This document shows positions 23,512-34,749 of a DNA stretch of 64,000 nt, in pieces. The translations under genes were made by a program, and so were the position numbers. The stretch is taken from positions 21,529,566-21,593,565 of the forward strand of contig CM051458.1 in the NCBI GenBank assembly GCA_028274465.1, written 5' to 3'. The stretch comes from Plantago ovata. Taxonomy: Eukaryota > Streptophyta > Magnoliopsida > Lamiales > Plantaginaceae. Each line of letters opens with the position of its first letter. The stretch's first letter is position 1. The notes under the pieces were generated by a model that did not search any database, had not been told where the DNA came from, and saw nothing but the letters and a program-made list of their open reading frames with translations.

Positions 23512-25086
23512 GTGCAGATCATAGACGGACATCCTGAGATAACAACAAGGATTGGGACAGAGATGGATTGGGAAGTCGAGTGTAAGTTAATAGCATGTGT
23601 CAAGGAGAACGCAGATGTGTTTGCTTGGAGCACGAATGACTTAGTAGGGATTGATCCGTCTGTAGCTGTTCACCGGCTGAACATGGACCCGAAGATCACA
23701 CACATAAGGCAGAAGAGAACTAATTTTGGACCAAAGCAAGAAGCAATTATCGCTGCAGAGGTGGAGAGATTGTTGAAAGTCGGACACATTGAGGAGGTTC
23801 GCTATTCAAATTGGGTTCGCAATGTGGTGTTGGTAGAAAAGCCAGGAACCGGCAAGTGGAGGATGTGTAATAACTTTACACGACTCAATAAATTCTGCCC
23901 AAAGGATCCTTACCCTCTCCCAAGGATAGATCAGTTGGTTGATTCAACAGCGGGATGTGCTTTATTGAGCTTTATGGATGCATATCAAGGCTTTTACCAA
24001 ATTAAGATGGCAAAAGAGGATATCCCAAGAACAACACTTTTTGCAGCTGGAGGTGTTTATTGCTTCAAGTTCATGCCATTCGGATTGAAAAACGCAGGAG
24101 CAACTTACCAAAGACTTGTGAACCAAATGTTCAAGGAGGAGCTAGGTAAGACAATGGAAGTTTATGTGGATGACATGCTTGTGAAGAGCAAGAAGGAGGT
24201 TGATCATATAGCACATTTTAACAAGTGTTTTGCTATCTTGAGAAGGTATGGGATGAAACTTAACCCCGCAAAATGCACTTTCAAAGTGAAAGGCGGAAAG
24301 TTCTTGGGTTATATGGTCACAGAGAGAGGGATAGAAGCAAACCCTGAGAAGATTAAGGCGATACAAGATTTACCACACCTAATGACACATCACGAGGTAC
24401 AGCAGTTAGTAGGGAAAGTGATCTCTTTGAGCCGATTCATTTCTCGCTCCACAGAATAGAATCTTCCGTTCTTTAAGGTTCTGAGAAAAACCGAGAAAGA
24501 GAAAAAGGACAAGGCAAATTTTGTGTGGAACGCGGAATGTAGGCAAGCTTTAGAAGATTTGAAGAACTACCTTCAGTCTCCGCCTCTGTTGTCCAAACCA
24601 TTAGATGGAGAGCCACTCTACTTATACTTAGCATTCGCCCGTGAAGCAATAAGCTCAGTTTTGGTGAGGATTCAAGGAGCTGATTGCCTCCCAATTTACT
24701 ATGTGAGTAAAGCTTTGGCCCCCGCGGAAACGAGGTACTTAGACATGGAAAAGCTAGCATATGCTTTGCTTTATACCTCAAGAAAGTTAAAGCCATACTT
24801 TAGATCCCACAAAGTGATTGTGTTAACTCATGAGCCCCTAAAGCAAGTATTGGGAAAGTCGGAGCACTCCGGAAGATTGGCAAAATGGGCAATTGAATTG
24901 AGTGAACATGAGGTAGATTTTCAAGCTCCGTCAGCTAAGAAAGCCCAAGTGATAGCAGATTTCATAGTGGAGTTCCCATCCAAGTCTACTCCCATCATCA
25001 CAGAAGAAGAAGAGAGCAGAATAACATTCGTCATGACTTTGGAAGAAGCTCAGGATATTCAGCTTGGGAAAGAGAGAGAGAGGTAG
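23512..25086 (+). pseudogene. gypsy reverse transcriptase and RNase H
   Basis: The RT has its expected landmarks in order: VVLVEKPGTGKWRMC, LPRIDQLVDSTAGC, FMPFGLKNAGATYQRL, catalytic YVDDMLVKS, and LNPAKCTFKVKGGKFLGYMV. A TAG at 24457-24459 stands where Lys is expected; the same frame resumes and encodes the connection and RNase H (GEPLYLYLAFAREAISSVL, LPIYYVSKALAPAETRY, SGRLAKWAIELSEHEVDF). It ends at 25086, where the frame shifts before the second RNase H. RT catalytic residues are intact, so one stop is the main lesion. Confidence 0.88.
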
Positions 25087-25139
25087 GACAAGAGGATGGA
25101 AAATCGGAGCAGAATAAAAGAGATAAAGAGTATTGGGAG

Positions 25140-25793
25140 ATGAAAGTTGATGGATCTTCACTAACGAGCATGGGAGGAGCAGGAGTATATTTGGCAGGAC
25201 CAAGAGGAGCGGAGTTAGAGTTTGCCATATCTCTACCGTTCAAAGTGACAAACAATGAAGCAGAGTATGAGGCACTTCTAAATGGGATCAAGATAGCCAA
25301 AGCATTGGGAGTGGAATACTTAGAAGCACGCACAAACTCACAGATAGTCGAGTATCAATATCGGGGGAAATTTGAAGTAACGCACCCAAGTATGAGGAGC
25401 TACTTGGCCCTATTGAAGGAAGAAGCTGAAGAGTTCAAAGAGTTTCTCTTAAGTTTGATACCTAGAAATGAAAATGATAGAGAAGATGTACTAGCGAAGT
25501 ACGCGTCAACTTCAGGAGCAATAGACACAAGGAGGATAATGTTGATGGAGCAAACTAGGTCGTCCGTCACGGTCGAAGAGCAGCTCATCTTGAATATCGA
25601 GGAAGATGATAATTGGATGCAAGAAATCAGGAGATATTTGACTAGGGAAGAACTCCCTATTATTAAGGACCATGCGAGAAGGGTGGTTGCACGGTCACTA
25701 AGATACTTAATGATTGGCAATGACTTGTACCGAAGATCATTTGCAGGCACTCACAAGAGATACGGATACGGCGTCCAAAATGCCTCCTCATGA
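25140..25793 (+). pseudogene. Second (archaeal-type) RNase H and start of the integrase region
   Basis: MKVDGSSLTSMGGAGVYL and VTNNEAEYEALLNGI match the first two catalytic segments of the extra RNase H known from Tat elements. The third segment, usually with a catalytic Asp (SDSQ), reads TNSQIVEY here, so an Asp appears to be replaced by Asn. After residue 150 the text (IKDHARRVVARSLRYLMIGNDLYRRS) matches the approach to the integrase zinc finger, but the frame ends within 30 residues and no integrase core follows. Confidence 0.8.
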
Positions 25794-26028
25794 AAAACGG
25801 ACACGACGTCTAGTGAAGTAATAACATAGGTACGAAATACAAGAGATACGGACACGTCGTCCGAGACGTCACCTTGAGAGTTACGGAAATGTCACCCCCA
25901 AAAACACTTTTGGAAGATCGGACAGTATAGGATCTTCGATCAAAGAGGGTGATAAAATTTTTCTCGACCACTTACAGTATAGTTTCACACTATCTTCTAC
26001 TAAGATACTCTGAAACTACATGGACATA
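25794..26028 (+). other. Gypsy interior after the truncated integrase
   Basis: A 235-bp remnant containing repeated GAGATACGGA and GACGTC fragments. No clear polypurine tract is visible next to the 3' LTR, consistent with a deletion that reached close to the LTR. Confidence 0.5.
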
Positions 26029-26874
26029 TGTTGATAAGAAAAATATGTCTAGTTCGTAACGTGCATTCCTCCGCGAACTATGAAGCTTTCTAAGTACAAG
26101 CGTTGATGAGAGGCCGCGGTCCAAAAGATACGAACCTTGAATTATGTGAACCTCTAGGGCATTTTTACAAATGTGCCTAGTTTGTTAAAATAATCCTCTG
26201 TAGAGAGGCGGAGATCCTGAGGTCCGGAACGGGAGTTAGAAGGACAAGGAGCATTACTCAAGTACTTAACAGGTTAGAATGTACGAAGCTCACTTAGTAC
26301 GAAGCTTAAATACTTGTTTGTTGTGCTTTACAATTGAATCAATACAAGACTCGCATCACAACCACAAGGAGAGAAAGGACAAGAGAAGTGTGGAAGTTTC
26401 TAGATAACACAAGAATCTACAGCTAAATGGGCTTGGGCCAAGCCCATGAAAATCAACGTTGGGCCTACTCAATATATGTGGAGGAATGAGAAGGTGACAG
26501 ATGGAAGCAAGAGATTGGTGCGACCTAGGGTTAGCCAACAACTATATAAAGGCTCCATTTCTAAAGAAAATGTAACTGGTATTAATTACGTACATTTATT
26601 ACTCTATGACAAGGAGAATTATCGAGCTCCTTCAAGTAAAGTCTCACACCGGCTTGACTTAGGTAAGCCGGAGATAAACACACATTCTCACGCGCCTTTT
26701 TAATCTCGCACAATTGGACATAGAGAGGATCTGAAGACTTGGCTGCTGGCATTAGACAAAGATTTGTCTGTTGTGTTAAACTATGGTGATTTAGAGAGCT
26801 TTGTAATTCTTTGTAGTTCGAGGAGTTTTGTAATATTAGAGCGCTTGAAGTCTTATTAGAATTTCACCTCTACA
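26029..26874 (+). repeat. 3' LTR of the gypsy element
   Basis: Matches 19402-20252 with scattered differences, TATATAAA at 26543-26550. It ends CTCTACA and is followed by TCTAT, the right target duplication. Confidence 0.92.
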
Positions 26875-27154
26875 TCTATTTTCTTGCTTTATAGTAATCT
26901 CTCGTGTACTTGGGTTTTGTTTAAAATCTAGATGCCTTAGCTTAACGCTAATTAGTCGAATTAGTTGAAGGTACTGGAAATTTAATTTTGCACTAGGCTG
27001 AATTAATTTCGTTTAATTTTTTAAAGGGAAAAAGGTACTAAATTTATAGTACACTTTATTTGATGTGGAGTTCGTCGAGTTGGAATTGTGAACAAATCCT
27101 ACAGATTGAGAACAATCAACTAAGACGACAGTTCACCACAGTTTTTTGAGTCTA

Positions 27155-27219
27155 GTGAACTGCGTGAACAACATTTCAGTTCATTGGACTGCTATGGTGA
27201 ACTGGTTCACGCAGTTCAC
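27155..27219. repeat. Subterminal hairpin, left end of Harbinger 1
   Basis: Arms GTGAACTGCGTGAAC (27155-27169) and its exact complement GTTCACGCAGTTCAC (27205-27219) flank a 35-base loop. Extra GTTCACC and GGTGAAC copies lie beside it. Confidence 0.85.
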
Positions 27220-27497
27220 CACGCTTTTTTTTTTTCTTTTTTTGAATTTAATTTTTATGTTGTTTGTTTATATTGACTTATTTTTTAAATTCATATTCAA
27301 TTTAATTTACTATTATAAATATTTTTTAAATAAATATTAATTTTTGAATTTTTTTGAATAAAAAAAGAACACCACTAATGAAAAGGGTACGTAAAAACAA
27401 CATACAAATTAAACACAACGAGTACTACAAATCAAAATGAAACGATACAATCACATTTGAAGGCAGAAAAACCACATAAATGAACATTACAATAAAA

Positions 27498-28898
27498 CTA
27501 AGTACGTGGGCCGAATTTTCTCCAGATGTGTTCCACTAGGTCATGTTGCAGGGCATTATGAATATCCTTGTCATGCATATGGCCTCTCCTTTCGAAGTAA
27601 TCCTCTATCGAACCAACCACGGACTCCCTACAACTGAAATCGAACGCGTGGGAACTTGATGCACTAGAAGATGGTCCAGGCATCATGGGTATATCTTCAT
27701 CGTATCCGCTGGGATCGTCATAGTTCGGAACAGTTTCTCGCTCGTCTTCTATAATCATGTTATGCAAAATGATACAAGCGTTCATTATTTTCCCCATCAA
27801 CTCTTTTGTGAACGAAAGAGATGGGTGCTTGATGATAATAAATCTTCTTTTCAAAACACCGAAAGCTCGTTCCATATCTTTCCTGCACGATTCTTGAAAA
27901 TTTGTAAATAAGCATTCCTTACGAGTTGCTGGATTTTTTATGGCAGGTACGAAAGTTGACCAACTTGGATATATGCCGTCAGTAAGATAGTAGGTCATAT
28001 TGTATCTACGACCGTTAACTTCGAAAATAACTTGGGGCGCAGCGCCTTTGAGTACATCATCAAATACAGGTGAACGCCATAGGACATTTATATCATTGAA
28101 CTTACCAGACACTCCGAAGAAAGAATGCCAGATCCAGAGGTCCTTTGAGGCAACATCTTCCAGAACAACAGTTGCCTTTCCTTCCTTCCCTCGGTATTGA
28201 CCCTTCCATGCGTTAGGACAATTTTCCCATTCCCAGTGCATGCAATCAATAGATCCAATCATTCCCGGAAAACCTCTAGCAGCGTTGATCCGAAGTAGAC
28301 TCCGCACATCATCCACAGTGAACCTTCTCATGTAATGTGGGCTGTATTTTTCATATAGGAAGTCGCAAAAGTGCTCCACCGAGCTCCTTGTAGATGTTTC
28401 ACTTAATCGACAATACTCATCTACGCTGTCTGCACACGAACCATACGCAAACAACCTCATTATTGCAGTACACTTTTGGATTGCAGACAAGCCCATCCTA
28501 CCAAGTGCGCCGGGCCTCTGGACAAAAAATTCATCGTGCAACTGCGCATCTCTCACTAACCTCTCGAACAATGGCCGCCTCATTCTGAATCTACGGCGGA
28601 ATTGGTTGACTGTGAACACTGGACGGTCACAGAAATAGTCCCCGATTATTCTAGCATGGCCTTCTTCACGGCCTCGATCGATGTAAGTACGTCGATGTTT
28701 TTCGCGTGGTGGTTGTGGTGGGTTTAGCATTTCGGGTATGACAAGTTGTGAGTATTTGATGGCTTCACCAATTTCCATAGAAACAGGATTATTTAGCCCA
28801 ATTACTTCATGGAAAGGTTGGTAAGGCTCAGTATGTTCCTCGCCTTCATCAGAGTTAGTTTCAGACGAAGAATCATGTAAACTGAACCTTGAAGTCAT
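27498..28898 (-). CDS. PIF/Harbinger transposase (DDE superfamily)
   Basis: An uninterrupted 466-residue protein from the ATG at 28898 (MTSRFSLHDSS). It would cut and rejoin DNA at the element ends. After an N-terminal region and a helix-turn-helix-like stretch (QFRRRFRMRRPLFERL), the nuclease core shows GSIDCMHWEW (first Asp), SFFGVSGKFNDINVL (second Asp) and KDMERAFGVLKRRF (Glu), all three catalytic residues in place. HNMIIEDERE closes the core. A TATATATA box lies at 28966-28973, upstream of the ATG. The partner Myb-like protein is usually needed as well. Nothing in the frame suggests decay. Confidence 0.92.
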   Translation of the reverse strand: MTSRFSLHDSSSETNSDEGEEHTEPYQPFHEVIGLNNPVSMEIGEAIKYSQLVIPEMLNPPQPPREKHRRTYIDRGREEGHARIIGDYFCDRPVFTVNQFRRRFRMRRPLFERLVRDAQLHDEFFVQRPGALGRMGLSAIQKCTAIMRLFAYGSCADSVDEYCRLSETSTRSSVEHFCDFLYEKYSPHYMRRFTVDDVRSLLRINAARGFPGMIGSIDCMHWEWENCPNAWKGQYRGKEGKATVVLEDVASKDLWIWHSFFGVSGKFNDINVLWRSPVFDDVLKGAAPQVIFEVNGRRYNMTYYLTDGIYPSWSTFVPAIKNPATRKECLFTNFQESCRKDMERAFGVLKRRFIIIKHPSLSFTKELMGKIMNACIILHNMIIEDERETVPNYDDPSGYDEDIPMMPGPSSSASSSHAFDFSCRESVVGSIEDYFERRGHMHDKDIHNALQHDLVEHIWRKFGPRT

Positions 28899-29094
28899 GT
28901 TGTATAGATGTAAAATATGGTGATTGGCTTGTTTGTTGTGGTTGAAGAATAACACAACACATGTCTATATATAGATGGACATATTCAGTCCGAAATTGAA
29001 ACTAAATGTAAACACAAATTCAGATGCAAATTCAATTAAAGTTACAGATGTGATATGTCTTGAGTAATAAATGGAATTCACCTATTCAATTTCA

Positions 29095-29225
29095 AATTAA
29101 AGTTGGAGATGTGACATGTCTGCAGCCACTTTGTCGGAATTCAAATTCAAATTGAAAATGAAATTGAAATTAAAGTTCAAATTCAAATTTAGATTCCAAT
29201 TCAAACTCAAATTGGTAATGAAAAA
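29095..29225. repeat. AAATTC-rich simple repeat between the two Harbinger 1 genes
   Basis: Irregular repeats of AAATTC/AAATTG on a 6-base register separate transposase and Myb gene. The ORFs of Lys/Phe and Asn/Phe repeats seen here are by-products. Harbinger 2 carries a related repeat in the same place. Confidence 0.8.
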
Positions 29226-29342
29226 CACAGTGAAACTTAACTTAAACTTAATCAAAATAAAGCACACTGAAACTAGCAAATTAAAGGCACACTCAAACAA
29301 ATCACACTTAAACATCAACGAAAGGACACTCATACAATATAG

Positions 29343-30633
29343 TTGAATGTTCAACCATCACCAAAGAGCTTGTTGGCGAGTTTCGCCTTTATAGCCTCCT
29401 CATCTGCCGTCAGATTGTCACCCCTGTCAATTAACTTCGACCACGCCTTATACATCCTATCTTTCTCCCTCGACTCAATTTTCGATTTTCTTGCTCCCAC
29501 AGTCGTTGATCGTGCTCCCTTTTATATGCCCGCTCCTCCTGGATCGCCTCCAACTTCAACTTGTCAAATTCCACATAATTATTAACTCCTTGGGTGAACG
29601 AGCCAAATCTTTCAACTAGATCATCGGTGGTGGAAGACGAACTACCTTTTCCTCCTGCCTGGGCCCTCTTTGCAGCATCCCGGACCATAGGTCTCTTCCT
29701 TAGGTCGTTGCTATCTTCGTCAATCCGGTAGCGCTTTCCTCCGCTCCCACCGTCATCTCCATCAACATCAACAATATTCACACTCTCTTGAGAAGTTCCC
29801 GAGTAGTTCATAAGGCTCTGCCAGGCAGTGAATCCCACCATAATTTCATAGCAATGCATAAAGTTGAATGCGGCGTTTTTTGGATGATCAGCTCGATACA
29901 TCTGTCCAGCTTTGTTTATGATGTCTTCCTCATTGCTCCCACTCGTCCCAACCAGCCGTCGGGCTTCCTCCATACATCCAACAAACTTGTTAATCGGCCC
30001 TCTGATCCTGAGCCACCTATGACGTAGGGATTCCATAGTACGCTTTCGCAAAAGCAAGTCGGGTCGATCTAGGCGCACCTTCTCAAATTCTCTTGCCACT
30101 TTGGCTAGGAGGTTATTGAACGACCGATCTGTTCCTTTAGCCGCATTTTCGCTTTCCTTCATGAAACGGCTAACCAGCACCTTATCCTCCACTGGTGAGA
30201 ACTTAAATGTACCGTCTTTTGCACATTCTGTTCCACCGGTGTCGGACTGTTGGGCCTTCTTTCCCTTTCTTCCCTTCTTAGTGGCTGGAGTTGGTTGTGT
30301 TTCGGGAACAACTTCCTCCCCGTCAGGACTCGTCACGTCCGGGCTCGCCATGTGCTCATTCGAACCCCAGTTGTCTTGTAAGGAGTTGTAAGTTGAGTTG
30401 TTGAATGGGTTGTAAACGTTTGGTGGTGTGGGTTCAGAGCAATCGGAAAATGTGAATTGTGGAGTGAAGGTGTGTGGAGAGCCTTGGGAGGTGGAGTTCA
30501 TATTAGGAGGTCGGAAGGTGTTTCCGGCATTTGGAGTGATTGAATTCATCAATTCGGGGTGAAGTCGAGCAAGACGTTGAAAGTCTTCATAACTCAAATT
30601 CACACCGCCTTGGTACGGGTTGTTTCCAAACAT
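29343..30633 (-). pseudogene. PIF/Harbinger Myb/SANT-like DNA-binding protein, one C-terminal frameshift
   Basis: Starts at the ATG at 30633 (MFGNNPYQGG). The first 140 residues are low-complexity and polar, with a Lys-rich nuclear signal (KKGRKGKK). A trihelix/Myb-like domain follows (FSPVEDKVLVSRFMKESEN, RKRTMESLRHRWLRIRGPINKF), then the NAM-associated segment RKRPMVRDAAKRAQ and a C-terminal coiled coil. The open frame ends at 29431, but the next frame continues in good register (DRMYKAWSKLIDRG to LANKLFGDG, stop near 29343) and matches the tail of the Harbinger 2 protein, so a single-base shift lies near 29470. A TATAAATA box (minus strand, 30746-30753) lies upstream. Only the last 45 or so residues are affected. 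Confidence 0.8.
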
Positions 30634-30815
30634 GTCGGAGGAAGGAAAAAGATGAAAAATGGAAGTAGAGAGGTATTTTCAATTTAGTTAAGAGAGAAAA
30701 TGGAGATTGTGGAGGGATGATCAAAACATATGCAATATTGGTGTCTATTTATAGAGAAAAAAAATATATAGCCGTTTGTGATTTTTTCAAAAATTTTAAA
30801 TTTTTTTTTTATGTT

Positions 30816-31156
30816 TTTGAGGCAAATAGCCGTTTGAGGCTATTTGCCTCAAACAAATGACCAGGCGGTGACACTTGTCACCGCCTGGCTGGGCGCGTGC
30901 AGTGCACGCGCCCATTAAAAAAAATAAAAAAAAATTGAAGGAGCCGTTTGAACGGCTCCTTCTTTAATTGTGGTGGGCCAGCTGGCCCACCACAATTCAT
31001 GAACTGCACGCCACTTGGTGGCGTGCATTCATGATGAACACACCAATTTCACTTTGTGAAATTGGTGTAAAGTGAAATTGGTGTGAAATGCCACAGTGGG
31101 GCATTTTCAGTTCACTTGTTCATGAACTGCTCCATGAACAAGTGCTGAAATGCCCC
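30816..31156. repeat. Array of nine palindromes at the right end of Harbinger 1
   Basis: Consecutive inverted repeats: 30816-30853 (16-bp arms), 30861-30888 (12), 30890-30914 (12, one-base centre), 30937-30962 (12), 30966-30997 (16+16, no loop), 31005-31027 (10), 31040-31068 (13), about 31087-31107 (7), and 31098-31155 (long imperfect arms round CATGAACAAGTG). GTGAAATTGGTGT occurs three times in or next to the seventh. Each has a different sequence and the stems are perfect or near-perfect, so they were not made by copying one unit. Confidence 0.9.
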
Positions 31157-31172
31157 ATAGTGAGCAGCTTAA

Positions 31173-31847
31173 CGTTTTCTTACTTGAAATGTTGTTATTC
31201 ATTGTATGTTAGCTTGTGTCCTGTGTATACCCTTTCATGTTTTATTCTTGTATTTTTTCCTTTCTTCTCATCGATCGATCGTTCTCTGATTTGGCCAGAT
31301 CGATGGACTAAGGAAACCGGCAATGAATTTGGTCTTTGATTATAAGGTATGTTCTATTTCACATCCTTTTACTAGATCTCTTCATCCTCTTCCTTCCGTT
31401 TACTTATTTTTCGTATTTTTGTTCAATTCAACTGTCTCTTCATTCCACCATAAAGAATCCATGTTAAATCATCTGCATCGATGTGATAGTCTCTGTTGGC
31501 TGGCTGATCAAGTTTACTTTTGTCTTCGCTGTCAAATTTGATGCCATTTGAGGTTTAGCACTCAACTTCATCGGTTTGCCACTCAAAATTTATCTTTATT
31601 CTTCTTTCTTAAATTTTGAATTTCATAATACTTTACAACAATTTTCGTTAACTGGGTTTGGTTATTGTGTGAGAGAGATTAGGATGGATGGATTTGTTTA
31701 ATTACTCTCGTTATTTACAATGTAATGAGCTCCCTTTCATGGTTAATGGAGAAGCAGTTGACTAGTGACTATCCAATTTCAATATCTGGTTTGGACTTTT
31801 ATTGACAACCGATGCAATTGTGTTGATTGGACCTTGCTATCTTAGAA
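31173..31847. other. Spacer, no gene recognised
   Basis: T-rich sequence with a GATCGATC cluster near 31270. A possible splice donor (AAG|GTATG) near 31347 is not enough to call an exon. Confidence 0.4.
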
Positions 31848-32599
31848 TAGTGACAGATTCAAGGGGGTGGAGCAGGGTCACTTGACCCCCTCGATTTCTA
31901 ATAAGTACAAACATTGTACTAGAAAATCAATCAAATTGCTTCTGTCCTACTTGTTTGACCCACTTGAATTGGGTTAAGTGGCAGGAGTTTGAATCCTCCT
32001 GGACACTTTTTTCATGTTTTTTTGTTTATACCCTCTTCATTTGTCTTATATATATTTAATTAAAAGATATAGGCTTTGAATGAATATCGTCTATATTACG
32101 GCATCGACATAACAAAAGACACCGAGGAAACAAAATGGCAAGAGATAATGACGCACATGACAATATATTCAACATGATAAAACACCAATTAATATGTGAA
32201 AGTTGCATTGCAGATTTCGAAGTTAAATTTTCCAAAGCTTACAGATGTATCAGATGATTTTTAAATCATCAAAAGAATACTTTTCGTACGTCTAATATCA
32301 TTCAATTCAAAACTATTAATTGCATAACTACAAAAGCTATATATACATGCTTCTGAAACCCCTTATTGCGATAGGACACCATTTATGTTAATTTCAATGA
32401 ATCAATTAGTTATTTTTTAGTTACGTTTGAAGTCATTATGTGAATATTATATATTTACTCCATTCATTTTAATACATTATTTAATAAAATAACAATGTTT
32501 TACAACATTACGCTTCACACGTTTCTAGTATAATTTTATATAGAATAACATATAATTAAATCTTGACCCCTCTCAAATATGCTCCTGGATTCGCCAATG
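31848..32599. mobile_element. Non-autonomous TIR DNA element
   Basis: The left end (TAGTGACAGATTCAAGGGGG) and the right end read in reverse (CATTGGCGAATCCAGGAGC) are imperfect inverted repeats of the AGTGGCGGATCCAGG type seen in many plant DNA transposons. Flanks TCTTAGAA and TCTTGGAT may be a decayed 8-bp target duplication, as for hAT or MULE elements. There is no coding sequence inside. Confidence 0.5.
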
Positions 32600-32624
32600 T
32601 CTTGGATACATGAATATAAATATT

Positions 32625-33522
32625 AGGGTCCATTACTTTTAGGCCCCCTGTTAGAGTTCGAAATTACATGTAAGTGACAATCGTATTTTCAATTACAAAA
32701 CAATACCCATTAGATGGTTTTAATTACATTTAGGTCCACGAATTTGACTTTTGGCGATTAAAACGTGGAAAGTACATTTTTACCCCTGTTCAAAAAATCA
32801 AATTTCTGATTTGACCAAACACATCAATTTATGTTTTATTATACATTTGACCCAAATATTTTGTATTTTACGAACTTTGAGTCACACAACTTCTAAAACT
32901 TTTCAATTGGCCCAAAATACTTATTACAAATTAATCCCCGACAAAATTAATATTGCAAAAAACAAGTTCCAATTTTTATTTTTTTTTAATTTCCTCTTCT
33001 TCTTCAAGATTCAGGTACCGGAGTCGTCGGATTCCGGTACCGGATCAAGCTCCACCCCAGCTTGGCTCCCTTATCGGAGATGTAGCTTTGATCTGGAGCT
33101 GCAACTCCCGATCTGGGAGTTACAGTTTCCAGATCGGAGTTGCACCTCCGACCGGGAGGTGCAAAGGCTCCGAACAGGGAGCTATTGCAGCTCCCTGTTC
33201 GGAGCTCCATATTTTGGGTCCCTGGATTCTGGTCGGAATGGCTGGAATCCGGTGACAGAATTTTGAAGAATAAGATAAGAGAAAAAGAAAAATAAAAAAA
33301 AGATGGAAAGAAAATGAAAAAAAGAAAAAAAGGAAATTGAAAATAAGAAAACGGTAAAATAGAAAAAGAAAAAATGAAAAAAATGCCATGTTTGGTTTGA
33401 TGGAATTAGACTAAGGATCAATTTTTGGTCAACTGAATGGACCCAGATGTAATTAAAAATACGATTGTCCCTTAGATGAAAATTGAGCATCTAATGGGGA
33501 TCCAGGCGTAAAAATTCCTAAA
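32625..33522. mobile_element. Foldback-type non-autonomous element with GC-rich hairpin core
   Basis: GACAATCGTATTTT.AATTACA at 32676-32697 is repeated in inverted orientation at 33448-33469 with one mismatch, and weaker matching continues outward to about 32625 and 33522. The middle (33090-33205) holds several nested hairpins in an otherwise AT-rich setting. The ORFs across it are palindrome artefacts. Family and target duplication are not clear. Confidence 0.55.
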
Positions 33523-34749
33523 TAGTAATACTGGTAATTCATCCAATTCAATGACATATCTAACTTTTCTGTTTTAGTTTCTGTAATCATAGGAGAATTG
33601 GTTCTTTTACGGTTAATTTAACAACATTTGGTTACAAAACACAATCTGTAATTAACATATGGTGAGCTTAGAATCAGATAAATGGTCTGTTATTTGTTAA
33701 TCGATGTTTCTCCCTGCAAGTGCTCACAAACTCTTTCCGAAACACAATGTGTACCTAAGGCATGTGCTATCTGTGTTGGATGACCTCAAAGATTTCTTTT
33801 ACCAGTAAGCACTGAGTTGGAATTTGCACATGAACGTGTTCTCTATATTTCTAGGGATTGATTGTATGAGACTATGAGGTTTTTGAAATGTTTGAGAATG
33901 CCTATCTTAGCACTTCTCTTAAATCCTTTGCAAAACTAATATTTGGTAGTTATAAGTCTTTTCATATTTTAATAAAGTATCTATCTATCTATCTATCTAT
34001 TAATATATGAAAGCTAGGTTTTGTTTTGATCAAAGAACACACTTAGAGATGTGTACACACTATGTGGAATTTGGCAAAAAATATTTTCTAAATTACTTTA
34101 TTGCATTTTAAATTCTTTTTCATTTCTAATAAATAACCATATTTAATATATTTAATAACCCTTATTCATTGTATGTGACCATATATGTATGTATATGAAT
34201 CTTGAAATAAATATGTATAAGAATTTGAGTCTTGATTTTTGAAAGAGTGTTCATATGGAAAACATGCTCACCTTAAACATAAAAATACTACAAAGTAAGA
34301 CATGACCAAAAGAATGGTGTAATAGTACTAGAAGGTAGTAACCTTATTGATCGTGAAATTTAGGAGAAAGTTTTAATAAAAATCAACCTTAGAAATTTTA
34401 AAATGGAACAAGGAAGGCGTGCAAGAAGTAACCAATATAATGGGAAGTCTCCACATATTCGAAGGAGACATAAATCCGTGAAGAAGTTGCTAAACCTTTA
34501 TTGATTAGCCGAGTACCAAGAGCGTCAAGTTTTATTTTATAGTACCAAAGTTTTTTTTTCAAACTTTGCTCATAAATTATTTCTAAATTACACATAATTA
34601 GTACATAATAAAGTTATATTAGAAAATATATTTAAGTTTATTTCATAATTTAGTAATTTTTTTTTTGATCGTGTAATAAGTTTGAAGAAAAATCAACCTT
34701 AGAAATTTTAAAATGGAACAAGGGAGATCTTAAAGGCGTTTCACATGAG

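Larger units (their letters stand above)
19402..26874 (+). mobile_element. Ty3/gypsy LTR retrotransposon, Tat-like, integrase missing
   Basis: A complete insertion bounded by LTRs 19402-20252 and 26029-26874 and by perfect TCTAT duplications (19397-19401, 26875-26879). The order is LTR, primer site, gag, zinc-finger region, protease, reverse transcriptase, RNase H, second RNase H, LTR. A second RNase H after the first is the known hallmark of the Tat lineage of plant gypsy elements. Integrase, which should follow, is absent apart from a few residues. Frames carry several shifts and one nonsense codon, so the copy is inactive, though the LTRs differ at few sites. Confidence 0.9.
27124..31169 (-). 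mobile_element. PIF/Harbinger DNA transposon 1, two-gene, nearly intact
   Basis: Transposase (27498-28898) and Myb-like protein (29343-30633), both minus-strand, are the standard PIF/Harbinger pair. The ends are less clear than in the second copy. A TAA (27121-27123, 31170-31172) lies on both sides and imperfect inverted ends (GACAGTTCACCA against AGCTGCTCACTA) lie just inside. Both subterminal regions are packed with palindromes. Boundaries are approximate to a few bases. Confidence 0.75.

Noticed and set aside
29097-29354. Lys/Phe and Asn/Phe repeat ORFs on both strands
   Set aside because: Translation of the AAATTC repeat between the Harbinger genes.
31960-32015. tRNA-like B box (GAGTTTGAATCC)
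   Set aside because: The A box is almost adjacent instead of about 30 bases away, so no pol III promoter or tRNA fold.
33004-33490. Overlapping ORFs across the hairpin core
   Set aside because: Both strands are open because of palindromes and A/T-rich flanks.
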